Shown: positions 17,495 through 25,613 of the stretch, piece after piece | Numbering within the stretch: position 1 is the first letter of the stretch | Layout: every line of letters begins with the position of its first letter | From: Acidaminococcus sp. | GTDB lineage: Bacteria; Bacillota; Negativicutes; Acidaminococcales; Acidaminococcaceae | Direction: 5' to 3' | Assembly: GCA_022482815.1 (NCBI GenBank) | Contig: JAKVOM010000001.1 | Location: 806,001-870,000, forward strand | Length of the DNA stretch: 64,000 nucleotides | Position numbers and translations under genes: made by a program | The notes under the pieces: generated by a model | Told to the model about the DNA's origin: nothing | Database searches by the model: none | What the model saw: the letters and a program-made list of their open reading frames with translations, nothing else

Positions 17495-18013
17495 TTATGC
17501 CTCCTCTACATAAAAACTGTTCTTATATTTCATAAGGGTTTCTTCTACTTCATCCCAGATCCAAACTCGGTCACCGTCATCCTCAAAAACCTTACCATGA
17601 GATTTAGGACCGTCCAGTTTCATCTGTGAATAGTTATTTTTAAAAGTAGGAACATACAAATCCGGGCGTTCTTTATCACTGCACAAACGCTCCATCATCA
17701 ACAGGGTTGCTTCTCCTGCGATATGTTCTGCCATAAAGTAGGCTTTGATTATCTTATGATTATATTGGCTTGGCTTTAACGCCCACATTGGTATGCGTTG
17801 AATTGCCTTACCGTAAAAATCTTTATCTGCACTATCAGATACCCTTGTTGCCCTCGGTGTATATTCTTTCGATACATTTCCGAAAGCCTGGGCAATATAC
17901 CAACGAAGGCACGAATCTGCAGCCTCGTCAGATGTTTCACCGGAAAGATTAAGCGCCATGTTAAATTTATCAAACACATCTGCGTCTACATTAAAAGATA
18001 TACTTTTTCTCAT
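17495..18013 (-). CDS. Ribbon-helix-helix-type protein, unknown function
   Basis: Product of 172 residues; start at 18013, 6 bases after GGAGG (frame open to 18031). The first 45 residues (RKSISFNVDADVFDKFNMAL and a following helix pair) look like a ribbon-helix-helix DNA-binding domain; the rest is unrecognised. A consensus promoter and a perfect 10-base inverted repeat overlap its upstream region, suggesting autoregulation. Followed directly by a DUF262 remnant. It may be the antitoxin or regulator of a lost defence pair. Confidence 0.6.
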   Translation of the reverse strand: MRKSISFNVDADVFDKFNMALNLSGETSDEAADSCLRWYIAQAFGNVSKEYTPRATRVSDSADKDFYGKAIQRIPMWALKPSQYNHKIIKAYFMAEHIAGEATLLMMERLCSDKERPDLYVPTFKNNYSQMKLDGPKSHGKVFEDDGDRVWIWDEVEETLMKYKNSFYVEEA

Positions 18014-18050
18014 CGAATAACCTCCGTCCATTTACACTTTAACATTATAT

Positions 18051-18080
18051 ATTATAATACAGATTAGTAAATTTGTCAAT
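18051..18080 (-). promoter_or_regulatory. Promoter of the RHH gene
   Basis: Minus strand TTGACA (18075-18080), 18 bases, TATAAT (18051-18056); 38 bases before the start codon. Confidence 0.78.
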
Positions 18081-18098
18081 ACTCACGGACAAATTTAC
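18069..18098. promoter_or_regulatory. Perfect inverted repeat operator over the -35 box
   Basis: TAAATTTGTC (18069-18078), 10-base gap, GACAAATTTA (18089-18098). It overlaps the -35 box, the position expected for an autorepressor site. Confidence 0.65.
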
Positions 18099-18116
18099 AC
18101 AACTCCTTTAGACAGA

Positions 18117-18143
18117 AAACACCCTGCATTTCTGCAAGGTGCT
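18117..18143 (-). terminator. Terminator of the defence operon
   Basis: Minus strand CACCTTGCA-GAAA-TGCAGGGTG followed by TTTT, 20 bases beyond the stop of the chimeric gene. Confidence 0.82.
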
Positions 18144-18162
18144 AACTGTAGGGAATATTTCT

Positions 18163-19974
18163 TTATCTTCTTACGTCCACGCTTGTGCCGGATTTGAACT
18201 CCACAGTAACCCTCTCATCATAGACCGTGATTTTCTCAATCAGTCTGCGAACCAACTGCTCATCGTATTCCGTAATGTCCTGCTGCTGTTCGGCAAGGAA
18301 CTGTTGCATTTCGCTGATTCGCTTTTTCATACCCTCACGCTCTGCACCCGCCACCTGGGCATTCTGCTTTGCCTCACGAAGGCTGTATATCTCATCTGCG
18401 ATGCTATCGTAGTTTCCTTTGGCGTTGGCTACCTTTAGGAGTTCCTTTTGTAGCTGTTCCAAACGGCTGTCAATTTCGTCAAGCGGAATGCCGTCTGCTC
18501 CGGTAAGCACCGCCTCGACATTTTTCTGCAAGTTTTCGCTCATGGTATCCTTTTTGCAGAGTGCCATGTTGATGGCTCTTACCACAAGGTTCTGCAATTC
18601 TGATTCGTGGATAGCATCGGCATTGCAAGTTCCCGGACCGTGTTCCATCCTGGTGCAGCAACGCCATACAACAGACTGCTTACCGTGATTGTTCCAGACA
18701 ACTCTACGGTAAATGTCGCCACATTTAGGACAGTACACGATACTGGATAATGCGTATTTGCTACTGTAAACACGCTTTTTTCGATTCTTCCCACTGTGCA
18801 GATTGGCTCGTCTGACCATCTCTTCCTGCACCTGCATATAAAGGTCGCGGGGGATAATGGCTTCGTGGCTGTTTTCTACATAATACTGCGGAACCAAGCC
18901 GTTATTCTTCACTCTCTTTTTGGTAAGAACGTCCACGGTATATGTCTTCTGTAAAAGGGCATCACCAATATATTTTTCGTTTTTCAGGATTTTCTTGACC
19001 GATTCAGGACGCCACTTTGCCTTTCCGGCGGCTGTTAAAATTCCATCATCCATCAAGCCATCTCCGATTTGCTTTAGGCTTGCGCCCTGTAGGTATTCAC
19101 GGTAAATTCGTTTGACGATTTCTGCCTCGGCAGGCTCTATGATGAGGTGTCCATCTTCGTCTTTGGTGTATCCCATAAAGCGATTATTCGTAAATGTATC
19201 GGCATGATAAGCACCAAGGTCTGCATCAAGGCCACGAATCGTAAGATTCATGATGGCCATCTTCCAAGTGTCCGGATTGGCCTCTTGACCATAAATTGAA
19301 ATCGAGCCACGATTGCCGGAATGTGCTTGAATAAACTTCGCACTTTGTACAAACATACCGCCACTGCCACAGCAGCAATCATATACGCGGCAGTTTGAAT
19401 ATGGTTTCAGGATTGAAACCAGTGTGTTTACGATGCTTGACGGCGTATAGAATTCACCACCGCCTTTGCCTTCCTTTTCGGCAAACTGAGCGATACAGTA
19501 TTCGTAAGTTCTACCGAGAACGTCTCGGTTACCTTCGGTCTCTCCCATATCCATGTTGGTAAAGAGGTCAACGACATCTCCGAGGACTCTCTTGTCCAGA
19601 TCTGGACTGGCATAATTCTTTGGAAGCACGTTCTTGAGTTTCTTGTTGTCGGCTTCGATTGCACGCATAGCATCATCAATAACCGTTCCGATTTCCGGCT
19701 TATGTGCTGCTGCCGCAATCTTATCCCAACGAGCATCCTCCGGCACGAAGAATACGTTATCCTCAAGATATGCATCCGGATCATTCTCGAAGCCATCTCC
19801 TTCGGCTACAAGCTGTTGATACTTCTTGTCAAATGCCGTAGAGATATACTTCAGGAAAATCAGCCCAATTATTACGTTTCTATATTCGGATGCCGGAATA
19901 TGTCCCCACAAAACGCAGGCCGCATCCCAGATTTGTTTTTCAAAGCCGATATTGGCAGTATTCTTTTCAGCCAT
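18163..19974 (-). CDS. Chimera: N-terminal HsdM fused in frame to C-terminal serine recombinase
   Basis: Uninterrupted 603-residue frame. Residues 1 to about 263 are a type I restriction methyltransferase: N-terminal helical domain, then EFYTPSSIVNTLVSIL and SAM motif I (YDCCCGSGG, 198-206); the NPPF catalytic motif, which lies further on in HsdM, is missing. From about residue 264 (NNRFMGYTKDEDG) it is the recombinase domain, zinc ribbon (CPKCGD, later CC) and coiled coil of a large serine recombinase, without the catalytic Ser domain. The junction is near base 19180. It is homologous to residues of the recombinase at 62693-64000 ([13 protein letters not shown]). Neither half should be catalytically active. 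GAGGT precedes the start. Confidence 0.85.
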   Translation of the reverse strand: MAEKNTANIGFEKQIWDAACVLWGHIPASEYRNVIIGLIFLKYISTAFDKKYQQLVAEGDGFENDPDAYLEDNVFFVPEDARWDKIAAAAHKPEIGTVIDDAMRAIEADNKKLKNVLPKNYASPDLDKRVLGDVVDLFTNMDMGETEGNRDVLGRTYEYCIAQFAEKEGKGGGEFYTPSSIVNTLVSILKPYSNCRVYDCCCGSGGMFVQSAKFIQAHSGNRGSISIYGQEANPDTWKMAIMNLTIRGLDADLGAYHADTFTNNRFMGYTKDEDGHLIIEPAEAEIVKRIYREYLQGASLKQIGDGLMDDGILTAAGKAKWRPESVKKILKNEKYIGDALLQKTYTVDVLTKKRVKNNGLVPQYYVENSHEAIIPRDLYMQVQEEMVRRANLHSGKNRKKRVYSSKYALSSIVYCPKCGDIYRRVVWNNHGKQSVVWRCCTRMEHGPGTCNADAIHESELQNLVVRAINMALCKKDTMSENLQKNVEAVLTGADGIPLDEIDSRLEQLQKELLKVANAKGNYDSIADEIYSLREAKQNAQVAGAEREGMKKRISEMQQFLAEQQQDITEYDEQLVRRLIEKITVYDERVTVEFKSGTSVDVRR

Positions 19975-20037
19975 TGTGTTTACCTCACTTTTCTTTTTTT
20001 CATTATTCTACCAAGCCATCGGTACAATAATCAGGAC

Positions 20038-22323
20038 TTATTCCAATTCCTCCATCATGTGCTTAAAGTGCTGTCCCTGATTCATCACCTCGAAGATGGA
20101 ATAAAAAACGCTTCTGTACTGGTCACAATCGATGCTCTCATCTACAAAGTGGAGTCCATCGTTGAAAGCATCCGACCTATTGATGTAAGACAGCATAGCT
20201 TGTGCCAGATGGTATTTTGTATAATCTGGAACGCCACCGGCAGCTTCATCCATGATCTGCTTCTTTATCGCTTCAAGCACTGTAGTGCTAAGAACAGTGC
20301 TTTCAAAGCCACACAATTGTAAAAAGTAGTATTCAAGGATTCTCCGGATCACGTTCATGAGCGGAATCGGTGCATCCAGCTTTTCATATTCTCGCCAGAG
20401 TGCCGCATAAGAATTCTGAACCGGATTGAAGTTCCTATCCTTCTCAGAGACTTTTGTGGCCTCGATTACACATTTCTCCACAGTCGAGATGTTGTTCTTC
20501 TTGTTTACCTTAAAGAACGACACGTACCGGTAATGGCTAACCCGATTGTATGTGATCTCTCTGTGGAAGAAGGCATTGTGCGTCAGGATAAATATCTGCT
20601 GAATATACTTTCCTTTATATTCGTGGTCTTCCAGTCGGACGTTATTGCTGCATACGCCCAACATTTCACGCACCAGTGCACTGACGATAAAGAGCGCACT
20701 GGAGTCCATACTGGAAACAGGATCATCTATGACCACGATCTTATCCTTGCCGGAGTCCGTCTCGGTCTGGCTGCCGCGCACCAAGTGGTAGAAGTACAGG
20801 AAAGCAATGAAGTTACGCTCACCCTCGCTGAGCTTTTCCGCAACCTTGCCATCCTCCCTGATGACCTCGTAAGTACCTTTGACGCCTTCCTTTTCGCGGA
20901 GCCGGAATCCTTCAAATCCAGAATCCTTCAGATGGGCATTGATGCTTTCCACCGTAGTCGCCGTGTTGATCACGCTGGCATTGAGTTTATTAATTTCAGC
21001 CGACAGAGCTTTATATTTCTCCTGCAGCTTTTTGACCTCTCCGTCCAGTCTCTTAGCCTCAGCCTCAATATCGCTCTTGCTCTTTGTATAGGCCGCCACT
21101 TTATCCTTCAGGATAAATGCGATTTTCTCCCATACCATATTGAAGCATTCAAGCTGCTTGTCCGGCTTGGTAGCTACGATGTCGTTATTCTCCTGAATCA
21201 GTTCATTGATACCCGCTACGACTGTATCAATATCAGAGAGAATGGTATCTGTATCTTTGAGCGCCACGGCCTCACCCGGTGTAGTCCGTTTCTTTGCTAT
21301 CAGCTGCTCATTCTCTGTAATGACTGTCTCAAGCTGTGCCACCAGCTTCTCATATTCTGCAGTCTTTGCCTTCGGGAAAACGTCGTTTAGGTTATTCTTT
21401 AGTAGCTCAAGTAAAGCCTCCATTTTCCTTTTGTACTCTGCCTCGAAGGTTTCAAGTGCATCAAGCGCCTTCTGGTAACCTTCATCGAAAGCCTCTGCGA
21501 TGTCTTCCTCGAAGGTATCCGGTAACTTTCTCTGACAGAACGGGCATTTACCTTCTTCGTGACCGACCACATAATCAGCATGACCTTGCTTCACCCATTC
21601 GGTCGCATTGAGCGCTTTCATGAACTGAGCAAACTGTGTCTCACTCCTGCTCGTCACTTCTTCGCCAAGATAGCTTGCACCGGAAAGATCATATTCACCT
21701 TCCAACTCGCCAGAGATTTTGAACAATGGGTACCTCCGTGCCTTTGGATCATAGGCGATATCGTATAGTTTCTGGATATCTTCCTTTTTGTGTTCGACAG
21801 CTGAATGCTTCCCGGATAAAACCTCGTCTGCAAACTGGAGCTTCTTTTTCTTACCACCCTGCGTCTGATCGAAGCTCTTTCTGATATCCTCGGTTTCATC
21901 CCAACAAGTGGTTTCAAACGTATCGCGTAACGGCTTGAGCTCACTGCTCTTCTTATCACGATCCTCAGCAGCCTGTTTACCGTCAGCAACGACACCTTTT
22001 CTTTCCTCGGTCTTATCGTCGATCTGTTTCCTTGTTTCGGCATTTTCTTCGCTGAGCGTGAACACACCCTTGAGGTCGCCATAGTTAGCCAGATTACGGT
22101 CAATAAACTCTTGATTATAAATAAGAATCGTGTAGTCGGCAGGATTTACACCATTCTGCCATTCAAGGCACTCCGGGTGCTCAAAGGCATAAGCAACTGT
22201 GCTCTTACCCGCACCGTTCTTTCCAAAAAAGAAATTGATATATGTAGGGTCTACCGTCTCACCGTGAAAAGTGGCAGCGTCCAATTTTATATTTGTTATG
22301 AGGGACTTCATCTTGTCCTGCAT
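20038..22323 (-). CDS. AAA_13 ATPase, RloC/PrrC-like candidate anticodon nuclease
   Basis: Cytoplasmic ABC-type ATPase of 761 residues. Start at 22323, 7 bases after AGAAGGGAG. Walker A GKNGAGKS (34-41), coiled coils with a CPFC zinc-hook-like pair (Cys260, Cys263), signature LSEGERN (498-504), Walker B IVVIDDP (529-535), THN switch (His582). This is the AAA_13 family that includes RloC and PrrC, tRNA-cutting antiphage proteins, PrrC being tied to type I restriction enzymes. C-terminal Arg660-x3-Glu664 and His752 could be the nuclease triad (RxxxE...H). It sits just upstream of an HsdM fragment. Nuclease activity is inference. Confidence 0.75.
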   Translation of the reverse strand: MQDKMKSLITNIKLDAATFHGETVDPTYINFFFGKNGAGKSTVAYAFEHPECLEWQNGVNPADYTILIYNQEFIDRNLANYGDLKGVFTLSEENAETRKQIDDKTEERKGVVADGKQAAEDRDKKSSELKPLRDTFETTCWDETEDIRKSFDQTQGGKKKKLQFADEVLSGKHSAVEHKKEDIQKLYDIAYDPKARRYPLFKISGELEGEYDLSGASYLGEEVTSRSETQFAQFMKALNATEWVKQGHADYVVGHEEGKCPFCQRKLPDTFEEDIAEAFDEGYQKALDALETFEAEYKRKMEALLELLKNNLNDVFPKAKTAEYEKLVAQLETVITENEQLIAKKRTTPGEAVALKDTDTILSDIDTVVAGINELIQENNDIVATKPDKQLECFNMVWEKIAFILKDKVAAYTKSKSDIEAEAKRLDGEVKKLQEKYKALSAEINKLNASVINTATTVESINAHLKDSGFEGFRLREKEGVKGTYEVIREDGKVAEKLSEGERNFIAFLYFYHLVRGSQTETDSGKDKIVVIDDPVSSMDSSALFIVSALVREMLGVCSNNVRLEDHEYKGKYIQQIFILTHNAFFHREITYNRVSHYRYVSFFKVNKKNNISTVEKCVIEATKVSEKDRNFNPVQNSYAALWREYEKLDAPIPLMNVIRRILEYYFLQLCGFESTVLSTTVLEAIKKQIMDEAAGGVPDYTKYHLAQAMLSYINRSDAFNDGLHFVDESIDCDQYRSVFYSIFEVMNQGQHFKHMMEELE

Positions 22324-22361
22324 AGGCATTCTCCCTTCTGCCACATTTTTGCGTGCGACAT

Positions 22362-22586
22362 TTAATCCGTGATTTTTCCACCACGTAACCATTCATCCAC
22401 TTCGGATATTTTGAACTTATAACGTTTCCCAGCTCTGTAGAATGGCAGTTTTCCGTCTTTTATCCAATTCCTGACGGTATCCGTACTAACGCTGAGGTGT
22501 TCAGCTATATCCTCAAGGTTTACCCATTTTTCTGGTGTTGCTTCTTGTATTGTTTCAGATGTAATATTCTCGTTTTCGTTGCTCAT
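22362..22586 (-). CDS. Small HTH (excisionase/MerR-like) DNA-binding protein
   Basis: Product of 74 residues; start at 22586, preceded by GGAGGAG (frame open further upstream). Helix-turn-helix of the excisionase type: NLEDIAEHLSVSTDTVRNWI then GKLPFYRAGKRYKF. Such proteins are frequent in type I restriction loci and mobile elements, acting as local regulators or excision factors. It lies within the five-gene operon, 38 bases before the ATPase gene. Confidence 0.8.
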   Translation of the reverse strand: MSNENENITSETIQEATPEKWVNLEDIAEHLSVSTDTVRNWIKDGKLPFYRAGKRYKFKISEVDEWLRGGKITD

Positions 22587-22599
22587 GTACTCTCCTCCA

Positions 22600-23250
22600 T
22601 CAATGTGAGTCCCCAATGGTAAATACGGGAATTTGGACTCCGCCTTCAAGCAGCTCCTGAATCAGGTCGCAGCGCTTGATTGACCAGTGAGTCCGGTTCA
22701 GTTCGTTGAATTTATCATTGCCTACAAGTTGAAGCTCCTCTAACAACTCGTTCAGTCTCCACTGCGGAACATCGAGTTTGTATCCGCAATAGTAGACTTT
22801 CACGTAATTGTCGTAGACCTTTATATCGGGCACAAACCCGTAGATCACATTCTGGCTCTCATCTGCTTTGCCATACTGATTGTTCTCAGCCATAAATAGC
22901 GATGGCATGGTTTTAATTTGAACGCGATTCTCCTCAGTCATCGGAGCAAACTTATCTATAGTTTCCTGTGTCATGCATTGATTCAAGGCTCGGTCACGCG
23001 GAATCTTAATGTATGGCCTGTCGAATTCCTCACCAGCAAGCACGAAAATGTTGTAATACTCCCGATCCACCTTTGGCGGGAGATAGATATTTCCTCCGAA
23101 ATACGGCATTGACACAGTCTGCTGCGTAATCTGCATATTGATGGTGCCGTAGTTCGGGATCATCACAGCATCGTTTCCACTCTGGGAATATTGCGGCTTC
23201 CCGTTTGCCGGAAGATTCGCAGCGGATATTACTCTTATTTCATTACTCAT
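22600..23250 (-). CDS. Unknown protein B of the AAA_13 operon
   Basis: Product of 216 residues, no family recognised. Near the N-terminus it carries PNYGTINMQI, a motif echoed near the C-terminus of its upstream neighbour (TNYGTMNLTL). The rest is mixed alpha/beta with many aromatic residues and no membrane segment. Start at 23250 after GGAGG; its ATG overlaps the end of the preceding gene by 8 bases, so the two are translationally coupled and probably work as a pair. Confidence 0.7.
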   Translation of the reverse strand: MSNEIRVISAANLPANGKPQYSQSGNDAVMIPNYGTINMQITQQTVSMPYFGGNIYLPPKVDREYYNIFVLAGEEFDRPYIKIPRDRALNQCMTQETIDKFAPMTEENRVQIKTMPSLFMAENNQYGKADESQNVIYGFVPDIKVYDNYVKVYYCGYKLDVPQWRLNELLEELQLVGNDKFNELNRTHWSIKRCDLIQELLEGGVQIPVFTIGDSH

Positions 23251-24178
23251 TAGAGCCACCTCCGTGCTTACCCAGTGTCAAATTCATCGTTCCGTAATTC
23301 GTGATGACATTACTGTTGTCTCCGGTCTGCGAAATAAACAGCGGATTATTTATGATCTGCTGAATGGGAGGAGGCGTGCCAGTTTTTGCATCCTCATCTC
23401 CAAAGTCGAAATCATAATCTGCCTCTGCTTTATCTGATGGCTGTTCTGCATCCTCGTCTCCGAAGTCGAATATCTCATCATCCTCGGATAGAGCTGTTCC
23501 CGGCATACGAACATTTATTGTCTTTGTGATACTCTTACCCATGCCACCAGAATATGTTCTTGGTGCTCTGCCATTTTTCGGGCACCACATGTCATAGGTA
23601 TCACGGCCTACGCTGTTGTCCTTTCTATAAACAACCACATAGTGCCATACACCCAGCAGGAATGCAGGGAGACAGACATCGTCGAGTCCGCCAAGTGCGG
23701 TCTTTTTTATTTTCTGACCGGTTTCTTCAATATAAAATCCCTCATCCGGCTTGATGCTGTCGTCCTGCTCAATCAGGTCGATCAGCGCCTTCACGAGTCT
23801 TTCGTCTTTCTTTACCTTTGTTCCGATTTCAAGGAACAGCGCAACGAACTCCGTCATCGCACCCAGTGCATCCTGATACTCATTCCGGATGCGCTCATCA
23901 AACGCCTCGATCTCCAGTGTCTCGCCAAATGGCAAATACTGACCGGTCGAGGTCTTGCAGGATTTGAAGTCGTTTGTTTTTCCTTTCAGCGCACCTTCCT
24001 TCGGTTCTTGATAGTCGGGATTGATTACCTTAATCAGCCCAATCAGAACTTCCGGATCAGAGAGGCCATCCCTCTCGCCTTTATAGTGCTGTCTTGCCTT
24101 AACGCGTTGTTTTAGCGCCTGCAACACAAGCACAAAGAAGGTGCCGCCACATAACCGTGGATTGTCACCTTTTGTCAT
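23243..24178 (-). CDS. Unknown protein A of the AAA_13 operon
   Basis: First gene of the operon; 311 residues; start at 24178, 8 bases after TTGGAGAG. N-terminal half is helical; the middle has CLPAFLLGVWHYVVVYRKDN; the C-terminal third is acidic with a duplicated FDFGDEDA segment and ends GDNSNVITNYGTMNLTLG. Short Gly/Asn beta repeats like this occur in several bacterial conflict proteins and may mediate assembly (inference). No catalytic motif is evident. Confidence 0.68.
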   Translation of the reverse strand: MTKGDNPRLCGGTFFVLVLQALKQRVKARQHYKGERDGLSDPEVLIGLIKVINPDYQEPKEGALKGKTNDFKSCKTSTGQYLPFGETLEIEAFDERIRNEYQDALGAMTEFVALFLEIGTKVKKDERLVKALIDLIEQDDSIKPDEGFYIEETGQKIKKTALGGLDDVCLPAFLLGVWHYVVVYRKDNSVGRDTYDMWCPKNGRAPRTYSGGMGKSITKTINVRMPGTALSEDDEIFDFGDEDAEQPSDKAEADYDFDFGDEDAKTGTPPPIQQIINNPLFISQTGDNSNVITNYGTMNLTLGKHGGGSNE

Positions 24179-24260
24179 TGATTTTCTCTCCAATTTTCAA
24201 AGTCGAACCCTAAGAACCTTACGAACTATAGTAGCCGACCTACCGAACGATTGGATAGCT

Positions 24261-24278
24261 CTTGTGAGTAGTCACAAG
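24261..24278. promoter_or_regulatory. Inverted repeat in the leader of the AAA_13 operon
   Basis: CTTGTGA (24261-24267) GTAG TCACAAG (24272-24278), perfect 7-base arms, downstream of the minus-strand promoter. A plausible operator for the small HTH protein. Confidence 0.4.
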
Positions 24279-24358
24279 GGCAATATGGCGTCCGGGAAGA
24301 GGCTGGATATACGGGTACAGTGGTTCGTGGTGTTTCCGATTTATTCCCATCAATTCCT

Positions 24359-24387
24359 ATTATATCAGAAATACATGTGAAATTCAA
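24359..24387 (-). promoter_or_regulatory. Promoter of the AAA_13 operon
   Basis: Minus strand TTGAAT (24382-24387), exactly 17 bases, TATAAT (24359-24364). It gives a leader of about 170 bases before 24178 and reads away from the prophage. Confidence 0.65.
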
Positions 24388-24431
24388 GATATCCAGATGT
24401 ATTTCCAATGAACAGGCCATGAATTTCCCCA

Positions 24432-24462
24432 CTGTGATTGCTCACTAAAAAGCAAATCACAG
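24432..24462 (+). promoter_or_regulatory. Leader hairpin before the first prophage gene
   Basis: CTGTGATTGCT pairs with AGCAAATCACAG (one bulge), ending right against the AGGAGG ribosome site at 24461-24466. Confidence 0.45.
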
Positions 24463-24473
24463 GAGGAAATCTT

Positions 24474-24980
24474 ATGACAACAGAAGAAAAGACCTATTTC
24501 ATCTACGTTCGCAGCACCGGCGAAAAGGTACCGGTCACCAAGGCGCAGCACGACGCCTTCTATAAGGAAGCTGACCGCATCCGCCACAAGGAGCAGAATC
24601 ACGGCAGGTGCATGTGTCCCTACCGCTTCATCTGGAAATGCGACGGCGACTGTATCGGCTGCGAATATCACGCGGCAGGTGACGTCACTTCTCTGGATCA
24701 GCCTCTCCCTGATGGCAACGGCACCCTCGGTGACTATATTCCCGACCGCAGTAAGCCGATGGACGAGGTTATCGCCGACCGCATGCTCTTAGAGCAGCTC
24801 TTTGCCAGACTGCGTGAGCTTGATCCGGAGGCCGATACCATCATTCAGCTTTGGAAGGATCATCCGGAGGGCATCTTCGATCGGGCAATCGCCAGAGAGC
24901 TCGGTCGCCCGCAGAAGACCTTCGCGGATCAGATGAAGAAGTATCGCACTGACCTGCGCAGGATTACCGGCGACAAGTAA
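24474..24980 (+). CDS. Phage early regulator with sigma-70 region-4-like helix-turn-helix
   Basis: Product of 168 residues; start at 24474 after AGGAGG. N-terminal half has a Cys cluster (CMCPYRFIWKCDGDCIGC) that may bind metal; the C-terminal part (IAGRAIARELGRP-type helices, here AIARELGRPQKTFADQMKKY) resembles the DNA-binding helix-turn-helix of sigma factors. Likely controls early phage transcription. Stands alone before a strong terminator at 25002-25049. Confidence 0.65.
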   Translation: MTTEEKTYFIYVRSTGEKVPVTKAQHDAFYKEADRIRHKEQNHGRCMCPYRFIWKCDGDCIGCEYHAAGDVTSLDQPLPDGNGTLGDYIPDRSKPMDEVIADRMLLEQLFARLRELDPEADTIIQLWKDHPEGIFDRAIARELGRPQKTFADQMKKYRTDLRRITGDK

Positions 24981-25001
24981 TACCAAAACCACGAACCACA
25001 C

Positions 25002-25049
25002 CATTTCCGGCCATTGTCCCACCTTGGGATGATGGTCGGAATTTTTTTA
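25002..25049 (+). terminator. Terminator after the early regulator
   Basis: Arms TTCCGGCCAT..GTCCCA / TGGGATGATGGTCGGAA followed by seven T residues. Confidence 0.85.
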
Positions 25050-25054
25050 TAAAA

Positions 25055-25098
25055 TCCTCCGCTCAAATCGGCAGTTCATCTCCAGTGGAAGATGAAGG
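25055..25098 (+). promoter_or_regulatory. Repeated leader element, copy 1
   Basis: TCCGCTCAAATCGGCAGTTC then ATCTCCAGTGGAA. The right arm differs from copies 2 and 3, but TTCATCT still pairs with AGATGAA, so a hairpin is kept. Lies upstream of the small gene at 25133. Confidence 0.6.
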
Positions 25099-25132
25099 CA
25101 AGAGAACACAGCCTTCAGAAAGCGAGGTGAAC

Positions 25133-25342
25133 ATGATGTACCGCAATTATGCAGACACCGGCGGCAACGTGAACGAGGAGATCAAACTCCTGAATTCCAT
25201 CAGTCACGTATCCGCCAGACTGGCAAGGAACCTCCGGGTACTTGCCGCAAGCCAATCCGAGGAAGGAGGAAAAGAAAATGTCAAAGATGGCAGAAATGGC
25301 ACAAACCATCGAAGAGCTCCGCACCGCTGCTGCTTCTATTAA
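25133..25342 (+). CDS. Small phage protein, unknown
   Basis: Product of 69 residues; start at 25133 after GAGGTG. The N-terminal 45 residues (YADTGGNVNEEIKLLNSISH, then VSARLARNL) look like a real helical protein; the last 22, rich in His/Arg, overlap the next gene in another frame (25278 onward), so the tail may be less constrained. Function unknown. Confidence 0.5.
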   Translation: MMYRNYADTGGNVNEEIKLLNSISHVSARLARNLRVLAASQSEEGGKENVKDGRNGTNHRRAPHRCCFY

Positions 25343-25613
25343 TGCCGCAGCCGACTGGCTCTACCAGCAGTTTTCTGGAGACGACAATTCTAAGCAGCAA
25401 CATTTTAAAAGTGCTGCTAAGAAGGAGGAACCCAAGCCAGAGATCAAGCTGGAGGATGTAAGAGCCGTCCTTGCCGAGAAGTCCCGTGCCGGTCATACCG
25501 CAGAGGTTCGCACCCTGCTCCAGAAGTACGGTGCCGCAAAGCTCTCAGCCGTAGACCCGGCAAATTATGAAGCCCTGTTGAAGGACGCGGAGGTAATCGG
25601 CAATGGCAGCTAA
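25278..25613 (+). CDS. Small phage replication-module protein
   Basis: Product of 111 residues; start at 25278 after GGAGGAAAAG. N-terminal helix (EMAQTIEELRTAAASINAAA), a charged linker, then a helical domain (LEDVRAVLAEKSRAGHTAEV) of the kind seen in small proteins next to DUF2800 in Firmicute phages; these are sometimes labelled ligase-like without support. Overlaps the next gene by 11 bases. Probably an accessory protein of recombination or replication. Confidence 0.6.
   Translation: MSKMAEMAQTIEELRTAAASINAAADWLYQQFSGDDNSKQQHFKSAAKKEEPKPEIKLEDVRAVLAEKSRAGHTAEVRTLLQKYGAAKLSAVDPANYEALLKDAEVIGNGS

Noticed and set aside
19180..19974. Functional HsdM methyltransferase
   Set aside because: The NPPF catalytic motif and C-terminal helices are missing, and no hsdS or hsdR gene is present in the window.
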